A program made the position numbers and the translations under genes. This document shows positions 9,623-19,610 of a stretch of 52,443 nucleotides of DNA, piece by piece (position 1 is the first letter of the stretch; each line of letters begins with the position of its first letter). Origin of the DNA: Oxalobacteraceae bacterium (GTDB taxonomy: Bacteria; Pseudomonadota; Gammaproteobacteria; Burkholderiales; Burkholderiaceae_D); assembly GCA_900299005.1 (NCBI GenBank), contig OMID01000078.1, forward strand, positions 1 through 52,443, in the 5' to 3' direction. The notes below the pieces were generated by a model, which saw nothing but the letters and a program-made list of their open reading frames with translations, did not search any database and was not told the DNA's origin.

Positions 9623-11398
9623 GTGGCATCTATCAAATCCTCCATTCCCTCCCGCCGTTTTGATGCAGTGATTGTCGGCGCGGGTGGCTCCGGCATGCGG
9701 GCTGCGCTGCAGCTGGCCGAAGCCGGGCTGAACGTCGCCGTTCTGTCGAAAGTGTTCCCTACGCGGTCGCACACCGTGGCAGCCCAGGGCGGTATCGGTG
9801 CATCGCTAGGCAATATGTCAGAAGATAACTGGTACTGGCATATGTTCGATACCGTCAAAGGCAGTGATTATCTTGGCGACCAGGATGCGATCGAATTCAT
9901 GTGCCGTGAAGCGCCCAAGGTCGTTTATGAGCTCGAGCACTTCGGCATGCCTTTTGACCGCAATCCCGACGGCACAATTTATCAGCGTCCTTTCGGTGGT
10001 CACACGGCCAACTTTGGCGAGAAGCCCGTTCAGCGCGCGTGCGCCGCTGCAGATCGTACCGGTCATGCCATGCTCCACACGCTGTATCAGCGCAACGTGC
10101 GCGCGAAGACGCATTTCTTTGTCGAGTGGATGGCAATTGATCTGATTCGCAATCAGGATGGTGATGTGCTGGGTGTGGTCGCGCTGGAGATGGAAACTGG
10201 CGAGGTGATGGTGCTCGAAGCGAAGACCACCGTCTTCGCCACCGGCGGGGCTGGCCGCATCTGGGCGGCCTCGACCAATGCCTTTATTAACACGGGCGAT
10301 GGCATGGGCATGGCGGCGCGCGCGGGGCTGCCACTGGAAGACATGGAATTCTGGCAGTTTCATCCGACGGGCGTGGCGGGGGCGGGCGTACTGATCACCG
10401 AGGGCGTTCGAGGCGAAGGTGGCATCCTGATCAACAGTAATGGCGAGCGCTTCATGGAGCGTTATGCGCCAACGCTGAAAGATCTCGCTCCGCGTGACTT
10501 TGTCTCGCGTTCGATGGATCAGGAGATCAAGGAAGGTCGCGGCTGCGGACCGAAAAAAGATCACGTTCTCCTCGATCTGCGGCACATCGGTGCCGACACC
10601 ATCCGCAAGCGTTTGCCGTCAATTCTCGAGATCGGCCACAAATTTGCGAACGTGGATGCGACGAAAGAGCCGATCCCGGTAGTGCCCACGATTCACTATC
10701 AGATGGGTGGGATTCCGACCAATATTCACGGTCAGGTGGTCGCTCCGAAGAACGGTGGTCAAGAGATCGTACGCGGTCTGTATGCGATTGGTGAGTGTGC
10801 TTGCGTATCGGTGCATGGCGCGAATCGCCTAGGTACCAACTCACTGCTTGATCTGCTGGTCTTCGGACGTGCGGCCGGTAATCATATCGTCGCCAGCAAA
10901 CTCAGAGAGCAAAGCCACCAGGACTTGCCCGCCGACGGTGCTGATCTCGCGCTGTCGCGCCTGGCACACCTTGAATCCTCCACAGGGTCGGAGCGCGTAC
11001 AGGATGTCGCCAACGACATTCGCGCAACCATGCAGCACTACTGTGGCGTGTTTCGCACTCAGGAATTACTGGATGAGGGCGTGAGTAAAATCTTGGCGCT
11101 CGACGAGCGCCGCAAGCAGGTCTCTTTCAAGGATAAGTCCAAGGTATTTAACACCGCACGCGTTGAGGCGCTCGAGCTGGACAATCTGATCGAAACCGCC
11201 AAGGCTACTATTGTCTCGGCAGCAGCGCGCAAGGAATCGCGTGGCGCGCATGCGCATCGTGACCATGAGCATCGCGACGACGAGCACTGGATGAAGCACA
11301 CGCTGTGGTTCTCCGAGGGTAATCGCCTTGATTACAAACCGGTGGTCACCAAGCCGCTGACCGTTGACACTTTCAAGCCTAAAGCACGTACCTTCTAA
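9623..11398 (+). CDS. sdhA: Succinate dehydrogenase flavoprotein subunit
   Basis: SdhA carries covalently bound FAD and oxidises succinate to fumarate. The 591-residue product has the dinucleotide-binding motif VIVGAGGSGMRAAL, and H50 in RSHTVAAQGG is the expected FAD-linked histidine. The active-site motifs HPTG and REGRGCGPKKDHV region follow, with HGANRLGTNSLLD in the C-terminal half. A His/Arg/Asp-rich stretch lies near residue 545. The start is a GTG at 9623 behind ctggaga; the frame runs further upstream inside sdhD but the family alignment begins here. Confidence 0.96.
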   Translation: MASIKSSIPSRRFDAVIVGAGGSGMRAALQLAEAGLNVAVLSKVFPTRSHTVAAQGGIGASLGNMSEDNWYWHMFDTVKGSDYLGDQDAIEFMCREAPKVVYELEHFGMPFDRNPDGTIYQRPFGGHTANFGEKPVQRACAAADRTGHAMLHTLYQRNVRAKTHFFVEWMAIDLIRNQDGDVLGVVALEMETGEVMVLEAKTTVFATGGAGRIWAASTNAFINTGDGMGMAARAGLPLEDMEFWQFHPTGVAGAGVLITEGVRGEGGILINSNGERFMERYAPTLKDLAPRDFVSRSMDQEIKEGRGCGPKKDHVLLDLRHIGADTIRKRLPSILEIGHKFANVDATKEPIPVVPTIHYQMGGIPTNIHGQVVAPKNGGQEIVRGLYAIGECACVSVHGANRLGTNSLLDLLVFGRAAGNHIVASKLREQSHQDLPADGADLALSRLAHLESSTGSERVQDVANDIRATMQHYCGVFRTQELLDEGVSKILALDERRKQVSFKDKSKVFNTARVEALELDNLIETAKATIVSAAARKESRGAHAHRDHEHRDDEHWMKHTLWFSEGNRLDYKPVVTKPLTVDTFKPKARTF

Positions 11399-11412
11399 GC
11401 CCGGAAAACATC

Positions 11413-12123
11413 ATGACCCGTACTGTCAAATTTCAGATCTATCGTTACGATCCGGACAAGGATGCCAAACCCTACATGCAGGATCTGACGGTCACGCTGC
11501 ATGACACCGACAAGATGCTGCTGGATGCACTTCAGCGTATCAAGGCCGATGTCGACGATTCTCTGGCCCTGCGACGCTCCTGCCGAGAAGGCGTCTGCGG
11601 CTCCGACGCGATGAACGTCAACGGCAAGAATCGCTTGGCCTGCATCACCAATCTCAAGGAGTTGACAGAGCCCATCGTGCTGCGTCCCTTGCCAGGCTTG
11701 CCGGTTATCCGCGATCTGATCGTCGATATGACGAATTTCTTCAAGCAGTATCACTCGATCAAGCCGTACCTGATCAACGAGACGATTCCCCCGGAAAAAG
11801 AGCGCCTGCAGATGCCTGCCGAGCGTGAGGAGCTGGATGGCCTCTACGAGTGCATTCTGTGTGCTTGCTGCTCAACCTCCTGCCCGTCATTCTGGTGGAA
11901 TCCGGACAAGTTCGTCGGACCTGCCGGTTTGCTGCAGGCCTACCGGTTTATTGCAGACAGTCGCGATGAGGCCACTGGTCAGCGTCTGGACAACCTTGAA
12001 GATCCGTATCGCCTGTTCCGCTGTCATTCCATCATGAACTGCGTCGACGTATGCCCGAAAGGCCTTAACCCGAATAAAGCAATCGGCAAGATCAAGGAAC
12101 TTCTGGTCAGGCGCACGGTGTAA
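11413..12123 (+). CDS. sdhB: Succinate dehydrogenase iron-sulfur subunit
   Basis: SdhB passes electrons from FAD to quinone through three iron-sulfur clusters. The 236-residue product has the [2Fe-2S] ligands C57, C62, D65 and C77 (CREGVCGSDAM and later RLAC), with Asp at the third position as in E. coli. The [4Fe-4S] motif is CILCACCSTSCP and the [3Fe-4S] motif is CHSIMNCVDVCPKG. The length matches the family. It ends in taatg, overlapping the sdhE start by one base. Confidence 0.97.
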   Translation: MTRTVKFQIYRYDPDKDAKPYMQDLTVTLHDTDKMLLDALQRIKADVDDSLALRRSCREGVCGSDAMNVNGKNRLACITNLKELTEPIVLRPLPGLPVIRDLIVDMTNFFKQYHSIKPYLINETIPPEKERLQMPAEREELDGLYECILCACCSTSCPSFWWNPDKFVGPAGLLQAYRFIADSRDEATGQRLDNLEDPYRLFRCHSIMNCVDVCPKGLNPNKAIGKIKELLVRRTV

Positions 12124-12401
12124 TGGCTATGGAGTGCGCACGACATCAGGATGATCCCGCGCGCCGAGCGCGCCTCAGATGGCGCAGCCGTCGCGGTTTG
12201 CTGGAGAACGACCTGATACTCACACGCTTTCTGGATGCGCATGAGACGGAGCTCTCCGATGACGAAGTCGATGCGCTGACGCGTTTGCTCGAGCTGCCGG
12301 ACAACGATTTGATGGGCTTGCTGCTCGGACAAAATGAGCCTGCGGAAGCCTTGAATCTGCCGCACGTGCTGGCGTTGCTGAGACGCTTGCGCCAGACCTG
12401 A
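12123..12401 (+). CDS. sdhE: Succinate dehydrogenase assembly factor 2 (FAD insertion)
   Basis: SdhE (YgfY/CptB) binds SdhA and promotes covalent attachment of FAD. The 92-residue product carries the family's RGxxE signature in WRSRRGLLENDLIL, followed by the acidic helix region DAHETELSDDEVDALTRLLEL and the DNDLMGLLLG motif. The ATG at 12123 overlaps the sdhB stop; a second ATG two codons later (12129) is possible. Placement directly behind sdhB fits a direct role in making the complex. Confidence 0.93.
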   Translation: MAMECARHQDDPARRARLRWRSRRGLLENDLILTRFLDAHETELSDDEVDALTRLLELPDNDLMGLLLGQNEPAEALNLPHVLALLRRLRQT

Positions 12402-12506
12402 AGGCTGGCGCCGGGAATTCGAACACAAAAGCAATAACAACGCACCGACAGCGCACTAACCATAATTTGTACGATTGATTATTCTTTCTGATTCAAAGGT
12501 GGAGCC

Positions 12507-13817
12507 ATGACCCAATCCGACGCCAAAGCCACGCTGACTTTTTCCGATGGGTCGCCATCGATAGAGTTCCCGATCTACCAGGGCTCTATCGGCCCCGACG
12601 TCATTGACATCCGCAAGCTCTATGGCTCGACCGGCAAGTTCACGTACGACCCGGGTTTCATGTCGACGGCCGCCTGTAACTCGACCATCACCTACATTGA
12701 TGGCGACAAGGGTGAACTGCTGTATCGCGGCTACCCGATCGAGCAGCTGGCCGTTAACTGCGATTTTCTCGAGACCTGCTATCTGCTGCTAAATGGCGAG
12801 CTGCCAAACGCCACGGACAAAAAGAAATTCGTTGATACCGTGACGCGTCACACCATGGTGCACGAGCAAATGCAATTCTTTTTCCGCGGTTTCCGTCGCG
12901 ACGCGCATCCGATGTCAGTTCTGGTTGGCACCGTGGGCGCACTGGCATCGTTTTATCATGATTCACTCGATATCAACGATCCGCATCATCGCGAAGTCTC
13001 TGCGATTCGTCTGATTGCCAAGATGCCGACACTGGTGGCGATGGCATACAAGTATTCCGTGGGTCAGCCCTTCGTATATCCACGCAATGATCTCTCTTAC
13101 AGCGCAAATTTCATGCGCATGATGTTTGCAACCCCGGCTGAAGATTACAAACCCAATGAAGTACTGGTACGCGCGCTGGATCGCATCCTGATCCTGCATG
13201 CCGACCACGAGCAGAATGCATCGACCTCAACGGTGCGGCTCTCGGGTTCGTCGGGCGCGAATCCCTTTGCCTGCATCGCGGCAGGCATCGCCTGCCTGTG
13301 GGGCCCCGCGCACGGTGGCGCGAACGAGGCCGCGCTCACCATGTTGCAGGATATTCAGCGTGAGGGTGGTATCGAGAAAATCGGTGAATTCGTCACCAAG
13401 GTGAAAGACAAGAATTCGAACGTGAAACTGATGGGCTTTGGCCACCGGGTCTACAAGAATTATGATCCGCGTGCCAAGCTCATGCGCGAAACCTGCCACG
13501 AGGTACTCAACGAACTGGGCTTGCAGAACGATCCGCTGTTCAAACTGGCGATGGCTTTGGAGAAGATTGCACTGGAAGATGACTATTTCGTTCAGCGCAA
13601 GCTCTACCCGAATGTTGACTTCTATTCCGGCATCGTACAGTCCGCACTGGGCATACCGGTGTCGCTGTTCACGGGTATCTTTGCAATGGCTCGCACCGTC
13701 GGCTGGATCGCGCAGTGGAACGAGATGATTTCGGACCCCGAGCAGAAGATCGGACGCCCGCGTCAGCTCTTCGTGGGCTCCACGCAGCGCAATGTGCCGC
13801 CGATGGCGGATCGATAA
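12507..13817 (+). CDS. gltA: Citrate synthase
   Basis: GltA condenses oxaloacetate and acetyl-CoA to citrate. The 436-residue product is of the long hexameric type found in Gram-negative bacteria. The catalytic residues are visible as H269 (GPAHGGANE), H313 ([14 protein letters not shown]) and D371 ([10 protein letters not shown]). The ATG at 12507 follows aaaggtgg. A 105-base gap separates it from sdhE, leaving room for its own promoter. A strong terminator follows, so gltA closes the first half of the rightward TCA block. Confidence 0.98.
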   Translation: MTQSDAKATLTFSDGSPSIEFPIYQGSIGPDVIDIRKLYGSTGKFTYDPGFMSTAACNSTITYIDGDKGELLYRGYPIEQLAVNCDFLETCYLLLNGELPNATDKKKFVDTVTRHTMVHEQMQFFFRGFRRDAHPMSVLVGTVGALASFYHDSLDINDPHHREVSAIRLIAKMPTLVAMAYKYSVGQPFVYPRNDLSYSANFMRMMFATPAEDYKPNEVLVRALDRILILHADHEQNASTSTVRLSGSSGANPFACIAAGIACLWGPAHGGANEAALTMLQDIQREGGIEKIGEFVTKVKDKNSNVKLMGFGHRVYKNYDPRAKLMRETCHEVLNELGLQNDPLFKLAMALEKIALEDDYFVQRKLYPNVDFYSGIVQSALGIPVSLFTGIFAMARTVGWIAQWNEMISDPEQKIGRPRQLFVGSTQRNVPPMADR

Positions 13818-13835
13818 ATAGGAGGCGGTCACCAA

Positions 13836-13859
13836 GCGGGCCCTTCGGGGCCCGTTTTT
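13836..13859 (+). terminator. Rho-independent terminator after gltA
   Basis: A 7-bp G+C stem (cgggccc / gggcccg) closed by a ttcg tetraloop is followed by ttttt. It begins 19 bases after the gltA stop, so gltA and sucA are probably transcribed separately. Confidence 0.93.
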
Positions 13860-13980
13860 ACACCGCCTAGCCAGAGCCCACGGTATCATCGGGGATGTCC
13901 TGGTGCTGGTAACAGGCAGCAAATGAGTGCAGTCCGCATATCGGAAGAACCGAGAAGTGGACGGTTATAACCCCCCAACC

Positions 13981-13995
13981 CTCGCGAAGCGCGAG
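13981..13995 (+). other. Small hairpin just upstream of the sucA ribosome-binding site
   Basis: The sequence ctcgcg-aag-cgcgag forms a 6-bp G+C stem with a 3-base loop, immediately before aaaggtgag, the sucA ribosome-binding site. It could insulate or modulate ribosome loading. A regulatory role is not established. Confidence 0.4.
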
Positions 13996-14011
13996 TGAAA
14001 GGTGAGCAGCT

Positions 14012-16867
14012 ATGATGCAACAATTCTTCTCCAATTCGTATCTGTTTGGAGGTAACGCCCCGTACGTGGAAGAACTGTATGAGGCCTATCTCCTCAATCC
14101 CGGCGCTGTCCCAGATAACTGGCGCGCTTATTTCGACGCCATGCAGCATGTGCCTGCGGTTGATGGCTCCGACCGTCCTGATGTGCCGCATGCGAGCGTG
14201 GTAGCTTCGTTTGCCGAGCGTGCCAAGCAGGGACCGATCCGTACCGTCACTGCTTCGGCGGACGTCGAGATGGGTCGCAAGCGGGTCGCTGTCACCCAGC
14301 TCATTGCTGCGTACCGCTTCCTTGGCACCCAGTGGGCCAATCTCGATCCATTGCAGCGTCAGGAGCGGCCGAATATTCCCGAGCTTGAGCCCTCGTTCTA
14401 CGGCTTTACCGATGCCGATCTGGATGTCGTGTTCAATAACAGTAACACTTACTTCGGTGGTGAGACGGCCACCTTGCGCGATTTACTGCAATCGCTGCGC
14501 GACACCTACTGCCGCTCGATTGGCGCTGAGTTCCAGTACATGACCGACCCGGCACAAAAGCGCTGGATGCAGGAGCGTCTGGAATCGAGCCGCGCCACGG
14601 GTAACTTCACGCGCGAACAGAAGCAGCACATCCTTGATCGCTTGACTGCGGCAGAAGGTCTGGAGCGCTATCTTCATACCAAATACGTTGGCCAGAAGCG
14701 TTTTTCGCTGGAGGGTGGTGAGAGCTTCATTGCGTCGATCGACGAGGTGATTCAGCGTGCCGGCAGTCAAGGGGTACAAGAGATCGTCATCGGCATGGCG
14801 CACCGTGGTCGCCTGAATGTGTTGGTCAACATCCTGGGCAAGATGCCCTCTGATCTGTTTGCCGAATTCGAGGGTAAGCATGCGGATGACCTCCCGGCGG
14901 GTGACGTCAAGTACCACCAAGGCTTCTCCAGCGATATCTCCACCCCTGGCGGTCCGGTGCATTTGTCTCTCGCCTTCAACCCCTCGCACCTCGAGATCGT
15001 CAACCCGGTGGTTGAAGGTTCGGTCAAGGCCCGCATGGACCGTCGCGGCGACAAGGAAGGCAAGCAGGTCTTGCCCGTGCTGGTGCATGGGGATGCGGCG
15101 TTTGCGGGACAGGGGGTGGTCATGGAGACCCTGAACCTCGCGCAGACCCGGGGCTATGGTACAGGCGGCACCGTCCACATTGTCATCAATAACCAGATCG
15201 GCTTTACCACCTCGGATCCGCGTGATTCGCGTTCCACACTGTACTGCTCCGATGTGGTCAAGATGATCGAAGCGCCGGTCTTGCACGTTAATGGCGATGA
15301 TCCCGAAGCTGTGGTGTTCGCGACCCAGATCGCGCTCGATTTCCGCATGGCTTTTCAGAAGGATGTAGTGGTCGATATCGTCTGCTTCCGCAAGCTTGGC
15401 CACAATGAGCAGGACACGCCAGCATTGACCCAACCGCTCATGTACAAAAAAATCGGTCAGCATCCCGGTACACGCAAGCTGTATGCCGACAAACTGGCCA
15501 CGCAGGGAGCGATTGCCGCAGACGGTGGCGATGCCATGGTCAAGGATTTCCGGGAGGCGATGGATGCTGGCCGACGCTCTGTTGATCCGGTGATTTCGAG
15601 TTTCAAGAACAAGTATGCGGTTGACTGGATGCCCTTCCTCAATCGCAAATGGACTGATGCTGCCGATACCTCGGTGCCGGCAGCAGAGCTCAAGCGTCTG
15701 TCGGAGCGCATTACCACCGTACCTGCGGATTTCAAGGTGCATCCGCTGGTTGAGAAGGTCCTTGCCGACCGGGCCGCGATGGGCCGTGGCGAGATGAACC
15801 TCGACTGGGGCATGGGGGAGCATCTTGCCTTCGCCACCCTCGTCTCATCCGGCTATGCGGTGCGCATCACGGGTCAGGATGCCGGTCGCGGTACCTTTAC
15901 GCACCGTCATTCGGTGCTGCACGATCAGAATCGTGAGAAATGGGATGCGGGCAGCTACATACCTCTGCAGCATGTATCGGATCAGCAGGCGCCGTTCACC
16001 GTCATTGATTCGGTATTGTCCGAGGAAGCTGTGCTCGGTTTCGAATACGGCTATTCCACTGCCGAGCCGAACACGCTTACTATCTGGGAAGCGCAGTTCG
16101 GTGACTTTGCCAATGGCGCTCAGGTCGTCATTGACCAGTTCATCAGTTCTGGTGAAGTCAAGTGGGGGCGCGCCTCCGGTCTGGTGATGATGCTGCCGCA
16201 TGGTTATGAAGGACAGGGCCCGGAGCACTCGTCAGCGCGCATCGAGCGTTTTTTGCAGCTCTGTGCGGATAACAATATGCAGGTGGTGCAGCCAACCACA
16301 GGCGCGCAGATTTTCCATCTGCTGCGCCGTCAGATGATTCGCCTGTTCCGCAAGCCCTTGGTGATCTTCACGCCCAAATCACTGCTGCGTAATAAGGATG
16401 CTGGCTCGCCACTAGTCGATCTGGTCAAGGGCTCCTTCCAGACCGTGATTGGCGAAGTCGACAGCAGTATCGACGTAAAAAAGGTCAAGCGAGTGCTTGC
16501 CTGCTCGGGCAAGGTGTATTACGACCTCGTGAATGCGCGCAAAGAGCGCAGCGTCAGTGACACCGCGATCATTCGCATTGAGCAGTTGTATCCGTTCCCG
16601 CACAAGGCATTCGCGGCCGAGCTCAAGGCTTTCCCGAACTTTACTGAACTAGTCTGGGTGCAGGACGAACCCCAGAATCAGGGGCCGTGGTTCCAGATCC
16701 AGCACAATATTTTCGAAAACCTGAGCGAGGGCCAGAAACTGGCTTACGCAGGTCGCCCCGCAAGCGCATCGCCCGCTGTCGGCTATTACGACAAGCACTA
16801 TGCCCAGCAAAAGGCGCTGATCGAAACCGCATTTTCGAAGCTCAAGGGCTTCATCCTGATCAAATAA
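14012..16867 (+). CDS. sucA: 2-oxoglutarate dehydrogenase E1 component
   Basis: SucA (OdhA) is the thiamine-diphosphate-dependent decarboxylase of the 2-oxoglutarate dehydrogenase complex and hands succinyl groups to the SucB lipoyl arm. The 951-residue product is close to the usual 930-950. The N-terminus (FFSNSYLFGGNAPYVEELYEAYL) is the segment that docks to E2. Core motifs include EIVIGMAHRGRLNVL, HGDAAFAGQGVVMETLNLAQ and VIDQFISSGEVKWGR. The ATG at 14012 is followed at once by a second ATG; both fit the aaaggtgag site. A perfect hairpin separates it from sucB. Confidence 0.98.
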   Translation: MMQQFFSNSYLFGGNAPYVEELYEAYLLNPGAVPDNWRAYFDAMQHVPAVDGSDRPDVPHASVVASFAERAKQGPIRTVTASADVEMGRKRVAVTQLIAAYRFLGTQWANLDPLQRQERPNIPELEPSFYGFTDADLDVVFNNSNTYFGGETATLRDLLQSLRDTYCRSIGAEFQYMTDPAQKRWMQERLESSRATGNFTREQKQHILDRLTAAEGLERYLHTKYVGQKRFSLEGGESFIASIDEVIQRAGSQGVQEIVIGMAHRGRLNVLVNILGKMPSDLFAEFEGKHADDLPAGDVKYHQGFSSDISTPGGPVHLSLAFNPSHLEIVNPVVEGSVKARMDRRGDKEGKQVLPVLVHGDAAFAGQGVVMETLNLAQTRGYGTGGTVHIVINNQIGFTTSDPRDSRSTLYCSDVVKMIEAPVLHVNGDDPEAVVFATQIALDFRMAFQKDVVVDIVCFRKLGHNEQDTPALTQPLMYKKIGQHPGTRKLYADKLATQGAIAADGGDAMVKDFREAMDAGRRSVDPVISSFKNKYAVDWMPFLNRKWTDAADTSVPAAELKRLSERITTVPADFKVHPLVEKVLADRAAMGRGEMNLDWGMGEHLAFATLVSSGYAVRITGQDAGRGTFTHRHSVLHDQNREKWDAGSYIPLQHVSDQQAPFTVIDSVLSEEAVLGFEYGYSTAEPNTLTIWEAQFGDFANGAQVVIDQFISSGEVKWGRASGLVMMLPHGYEGQGPEHSSARIERFLQLCADNNMQVVQPTTGAQIFHLLRRQMIRLFRKPLVIFTPKSLLRNKDAGSPLVDLVKGSFQTVIGEVDSSIDVKKVKRVLACSGKVYYDLVNARKERSVSDTAIIRIEQLYPFPHKAFAAELKAFPNFTELVWVQDEPQNQGPWFQIQHNIFENLSEGQKLAYAGRPASASPAVGYYDKHYAQQKALIETAFSKLKGFILIK

Positions 16868-16873
16868 TGACTC

Positions 16874-16902
16874 CACGACGCGCTGGAAGCCGGCGCGTCG
16901 TG
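16874..16902 (+). other. Strong hairpin between sucA and sucB
   Basis: A perfect 10-bp stem (cacgacgcgc / gcgcgtcgtg) with a 9-base loop starts 6 bases after the sucA stop. There is no T-run after it, so it is unlikely to be a full terminator. It may set relative sucA/sucB expression by stabilising the upstream mRNA or directing processing. Confidence 0.55.
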
Positions 16903-16927
16903 CGAACAACCCGAAACGGAGAGTGAT

Positions 16928-18160
16928 ATGGCAATTCTGGAAGTCCAGGTACCCCAGCTGTCGGAGTCCGTCGCAGAAGCGACTCTGCTGCAGTGGCATA
17001 AGAAAGTCGGCGAAGCAGTAGCACGCGATGAAAACCTGATCGATATCGAAACAGACAAAGTGGTGCTGGAACTTCCTGCACCAGCACAAGGAGTGATCGT
17101 CGAGATCATCAAGGGAGATGGCAGCACGGTCGTCGCTGGTGAAATCATCGCGCGTATCGACACCGAGGCGAGTGCATCGGCCACCGCACCGGCTGCTGCA
17201 CCCGCAGCGGCGACACCCAAAGCCGCTCCCGCCCCGATGACTGCCGCTGCACCGGCCGGTGGCGCGATTGCGATGCCCGCTGCCGCCAAAATGCTGGCCG
17301 AGAACAAGTTATCTGCCGATGCGGTCACCGGTACTGGCCGCGATGGTCGCGTGACCAAAGGAGATGTGATCAATGCACTGAACAAGCCGGCAGCACCCGC
17401 AGCGGCGCCCAGGGCCTCGCTGCCCGCCGTGGCCGCGCCCGTCGGCATTGATCTGGGTGATCGCCCGGAGCAGCATGTGCCCATGAGCCGCTTGCGTGCC
17501 CGTATTGCCGAGCGGCTGCTGGAATCGCAGGCGACCAATGCCATCCTCACGACTTTCAATGAAGTCAACATGCAGCCAGTCATGGACCTGCGCAACAAAT
17601 ACAAGGACAAGTTCGAGAAGGAACACGGGGTGAAGTTGGGCTTCATGTCCTTCTTCGTCAAGGCCGCTGTCGCCGCCCTAAAAAAATATCCGGTGCTCAA
17701 TGCGTCGATCGATGGCAATGATGTTGTCTACCACGGCTATTTTGATATCGGCATTGCCGTGGGGTCGCCGCGAGGTCTCGTGGTGCCCATCCTGCGCAAC
17801 GTAGATCAGATGTCGATTGCCGAGATCGAGAAGAAAATTGGAGAATTCGGACAAAAGGCCAAAGATGGAAAGCTGACGCTCGATGAGCTGACCGGCGGTA
17901 CCTTCTCCATCTCGAACGGTGGCGTATTCGGGTCGATGTTGTCAACGCCGATCATCAACCCGCCACAGTCGGCCATCCTTGGCGTGCATGCGACCAAGGA
18001 TCGCGCAGTGGTCGAGAACGGCCAGATCGTGATTCGACCAATGAATTACCTGGCGATGTCCTATGACCATCGGCTCATTGACGGCCGTGAAGCAGTGCTC
18101 GGCCTGGTGGCGATGAAAGAAGCGCTGGAAGATCCGGCCCGTCTGCTGCTTGATCTGTAA
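16928..18160 (+). CDS. sucB: Dihydrolipoamide succinyltransferase (E2 of 2-oxoglutarate dehydrogenase)
   Basis: SucB (OdhB) forms the core of the complex and transfers succinyl from its lipoyl group to CoA. The 410-residue product has one lipoyl domain with the lipoylated lysine K44 in [10 protein letters not shown], an Ala/Pro linker (about 80-108), a peripheral subunit-binding domain around [20 protein letters not shown], and a catalytic domain with H381 and D385 in [14 protein letters not shown]. The ATG at 16928 follows cggagagtg. The lpdA start is 12 bases after its stop. Confidence 0.98.
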   Translation: MAILEVQVPQLSESVAEATLLQWHKKVGEAVARDENLIDIETDKVVLELPAPAQGVIVEIIKGDGSTVVAGEIIARIDTEASASATAPAAAPAAATPKAAPAPMTAAAPAGGAIAMPAAAKMLAENKLSADAVTGTGRDGRVTKGDVINALNKPAAPAAAPRASLPAVAAPVGIDLGDRPEQHVPMSRLRARIAERLLESQATNAILTTFNEVNMQPVMDLRNKYKDKFEKEHGVKLGFMSFFVKAAVAALKKYPVLNASIDGNDVVYHGYFDIGIAVGSPRGLVVPILRNVDQMSIAEIEKKIGEFGQKAKDGKLTLDELTGGTFSISNGGVFGSMLSTPIINPPQSAILGVHATKDRAVVENGQIVIRPMNYLAMSYDHRLIDGREAVLGLVAMKEALEDPARLLLDL

Positions 18161-18171
18161 GGGAGCATGCC

Positions 18172-19596
18172 ATGGCCAATAATTTTGACGTCATCGTTAT
18201 CGGCGGTGGCCCCGGGGGCTACATCGCCGCGATACGCGCAGCGCAGTTGGGTTTCTCGGTAGCGTGCATCGACGAATGGAAGAACGGGGAGGGCGGTCCG
18301 GCACCCGGCGGCACCTGCACCAATGTCGGGTGCATACCGTCGAAGGCGATGCTGCAGTCATCCGAGCATTTTGAGCACGCGAGTCATGGCTTTGCCGAGC
18401 ATGGCATCGAGGTCAAAGGCGTCAAGCTGAATCTTGCGCAGATGCTGGGCCGCAAGGATAGCGTGGTTCAGCAGAACAATGATGGCATCCTCTACCTGTT
18501 CAAGAAAAACAAGGTGGCGTTTTTTCATGGACGTGGTTCGTTTGTCAAAGCCGATGAGGGCGGTTATGAGATCAAGGCCTTGGGGGTCTCTACGCAGACC
18601 TTGACGGGGCGGCATGTGATCGTTGCCACCGGTTCTAATCCGCGTGCGCTGCCCAACGTTGCCTTTGATGAAAAACTGATTCTCTCGAATACCGGTGCGC
18701 TGGCCATTGATGCAGTACCCAAAAAGCTGGGCGTGATCGGTGCCGGCGTCATTGGTCTGGAGATGGGGAGTGTCTGGCGACGACTCGGCGCCGAGGTCAT
18801 GATTTTGGAAGCACTGCCCGCATTCCTCGGTGCTGCAGACGAGACCATTGCCAAAGAAGCGCACAAGCTCTTCGTCAAGCAGGGCCTGGACATTCAGATG
18901 GGGGTGAAAATCGGTGACATCAAGACCGGCAAAGAAGTCAGCGTCGAGTACACCGATGCCAAAGGCGAGTCTCACAAGGCAAGTTTCGACAAGCTGATCG
19001 TATCCATTGGTCGTGTGCCCAACACCATCGGCCTTCACCCCGAAGCCGTCGGACTGCAGCTCGATGAGCGTGGATTCATCGTCGTTGATGAACACTGCCG
19101 CACGAACCTACCCAATGTCTGGGCGGTGGGGGATGTGGTTCGTGGCCCGATGCTCGCGCACAAGGCCGAGGAAGAAGGGGTTGCGGTCGCTGAGCGCATT
19201 GCGGGACAACAAGGTCATGTGAACTTTGCGACGATTCCGTGGGTCATTTACACATCGCCCGAGATCGCCTGGGTTGGCCGCACCGAGCAGCAGCTCAAGG
19301 CCGACGGCGTCACCTACAAAGTGGGCAGTTTCCCTTTCCTGGCTAACGGCCGGGCCAGGGCGCTGGGAGATACCTCCGGCATGGTCAAGGTGATCGCGGA
19401 CGCAAAGACCGATGAAATACTCGGTGTGCATATCATCGGACCGATGGCGTCTGAGCTAATCTCTGAGGCGGTGGTGGCGATGGAGTTTCGTGCGTCGGCA
19501 GAGGATATCGCGCGCATTTGTCATGCCCATCCGACACTCTCGGAAGCGACCAAGGAAGCAGCGCTGGCAGTGGACAAGCGTGCCCTGAACTTCTGA
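18172..19596 (+). CDS. lpdA: Dihydrolipoamide dehydrogenase (E3)
   Basis: Lpd reoxidises dihydrolipoamide using FAD and NAD+. The 474-residue product has the FAD motif [19 protein letters not shown] at the start, the redox disulfide C49/C54 in [11 protein letters not shown], the NAD-binding strand [17 protein letters not shown], and the active-site His-Glu motif [13 protein letters not shown] near the end. It lies directly after sucB and so is the E3 of this complex; it may also serve pyruvate dehydrogenase, whose genes are not in this window. Confidence 0.98.
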   Translation: MANNFDVIVIGGGPGGYIAAIRAAQLGFSVACIDEWKNGEGGPAPGGTCTNVGCIPSKAMLQSSEHFEHASHGFAEHGIEVKGVKLNLAQMLGRKDSVVQQNNDGILYLFKKNKVAFFHGRGSFVKADEGGYEIKALGVSTQTLTGRHVIVATGSNPRALPNVAFDEKLILSNTGALAIDAVPKKLGVIGAGVIGLEMGSVWRRLGAEVMILEALPAFLGAADETIAKEAHKLFVKQGLDIQMGVKIGDIKTGKEVSVEYTDAKGESHKASFDKLIVSIGRVPNTIGLHPEAVGLQLDERGFIVVDEHCRTNLPNVWAVGDVVRGPMLAHKAEEEGVAVAERIAGQQGHVNFATIPWVIYTSPEIAWVGRTEQQLKADGVTYKVGSFPFLANGRARALGDTSGMVKVIADAKTDEILGVHIIGPMASELISEAVVAMEFRASAEDIARICHAHPTLSEATKEAALAVDKRALNF

Positions 19597-19610
19597 GGCT
19601 CAGCTCGCGA

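Noticed and set aside
9818-10585. 255-codon open frame on the minus strand opposite sdhA
   Set aside because: Antisense shadow of the flavoprotein gene, with no start signal and no recognisable motif.
14483-15823. 446-codon open frame on the minus strand opposite sucA
   Set aside because: It lies wholly within the well-supported E1 gene and resembles no protein family; long antisense frames are expected in G+C-rich DNA.
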